Shown one piece after another: positions 5,996 through 6,392 of a stretch of DNA of 6,392 nt. Every line of letters starts with the position of its first letter. The stretch's first letter is position 1. The position numbers and the translations under genes are program-made. Location: contig JAACEA010000015.1 in the NCBI GenBank assembly GCA_009936695.1, positions 1-6,392 of the forward strand, in the 5' to 3' direction. A model generated the notes under the pieces. The model did no database searches, was not told the origin of the DNA, and saw only the letters and a list, made by a program, of their open reading frames with translations. Source of the DNA: Planctomycetia bacterium. Lineage in GTDB: Bacteria > Planctomycetota > Phycisphaerae > Phycisphaerales > SM1A02.

Positions 5996-6392
5996 TGAAC
6001 GGCGATGTCGCACTCGCGAAACTCGTCGACGAAGTCCTGCCGTTCTGGATCGAACGCGGCGTCGACCCGGTGCATGGCGGGGTGATGACCTGTCTCGATC
6101 GTGACGGTTCGATCCTCGATGACGACAAGGGCGTCTGGCAGCAGTTTCGTTTCGCGTGGTTGCTCGCCCGGGTGATGCGGACGGTCGAACCGCGTCCGGC
6201 GTGGCGTGGCGCGCTCGACGCGGTGTTCGATTTCGGTCGACGGCACGCGGTGGACGACGACGGCCGACTGTTCTTCCATCTGGATCGCGCCGGTCGGCCG
6301 ATACGCAAGCGGCGTTACGCCTACGCCGAGTGTTTCGCGGCGATGGCGATGGCGGAGGTCGCCGCGCTCGATCGCGATGCCGGGCTCGCTCG
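5992..6392 (+). CDS. N-acylglucosamine 2-epimerase (AGE/RenBP family), 5' part
   Basis: This gene is cut by the window end; 133 codons are visible, about one third of the usual ~390-420. It begins inside the nanA stop: ATGATGA holds ATG at 5992, the nanA TGA at 5993-5995 and a second possible ATG at 5995, so the two are translationally coupled. Family marks in order are FW at 18-19, D25..HGG at 28-30, LDRDG at 35-39, K46..WQQFR (49-53) with W56, and YAYAECFAAMAMAE at 109-122, the conserved helix of the alpha/alpha-barrel fold. Family members interconvert N-acetylmannosamine and N-acetylglucosamine (RenBP, Bacteroides NanE) or epimerise other sugars such as cellobiose or mannose. Directly after nanA, N-acetylmannosamine 2-epimerase is the best reading. 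Catalytic histidines of the family lie further downstream and cannot be checked here. Confidence 0.85.
   Translation, partial: MMNGDVALAKLVDEVLPFWIERGVDPVHGGVMTCLDRDGSILDDDKGVWQQFRFAWLLARVMRTVEPRPAWRGALDAVFDFGRRHAVDDDGRLFFHLDRAGRPIRKRRYAYAECFAAMAMAEVAALDRDAGLA

Noticed and set aside
4991..6013. 340-codon minus-strand ORF opposite nanA
   Set aside because: The plus frame holds every lyase active-site motif; the antisense product is low-complexity and would fill the divergent promoter region.
5562..6308. 248-codon minus-strand ORF across the nanA/epimerase junction
   Set aside because: Arg/Pro/Ser-rich antisense product; both plus-strand genes are well supported and coupled here.

Overview
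The window is GC-rich DNA with strongly G/C-ending codons. It most resembles a planctomycete, probably of the Phycisphaerae. That assignment is inference. It rests on a secreted protein ending in a dockerin-like calcium-loop pair of the style common in that class, on a mutarotase-transporter fusion, and on most starts lacking a clear Shine-Dalgarno sequence. No tRNA, rRNA, CRISPR array, insertion sequence or other mobile element was seen.

Layout. Positions 1-166 hold no gene I can support. Positions 167-1513 (minus) encode a 12-helix membrane protein with a visible internal duplication, of the MOP flippase/ANKH type. A 181-bp divergent spacer (1514-1694) follows. Positions 1695-2240 (plus) encode a small exported protein with a charged low-complexity middle and two EF-hand loops at its C-terminus. 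A strong GC hairpin at 2270-2295 separates it from the converging gene at 2304-4979 (minus). That gene encodes an 891-residue fusion of an exported, cyclically permuted NanM-type kelch mutarotase to a complete sodium:solute symporter. A 44-bp spacer with two candidate face-to-face promoters leads into nanA (5024-5995, plus, N-acetylneuraminate lyase). nanA overlaps by 4 bp the start of an N-acylglucosamine 2-epimerase family gene that runs off the window end.

The right half forms a compact sialic-acid uptake and breakdown cluster. The kelch domain would convert alpha-sialic acid to its beta form in the periplasm, and the fused symporter would import it with sodium. NanA would then cleave it to N-acetylmannosamine and pyruvate, and the epimerase would convert N-acetylmannosamine to N-acetylglucosamine. 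This matches the Bacteroides-style route (free-sugar epimerase, then a sugar kinase) rather than the E. coli route. A kinase, a deacetylase/deaminase and a sialidase are not in view and may lie beyond 6392. The left half (flippase and dockerin-like protein) has no evident functional tie to this cluster.
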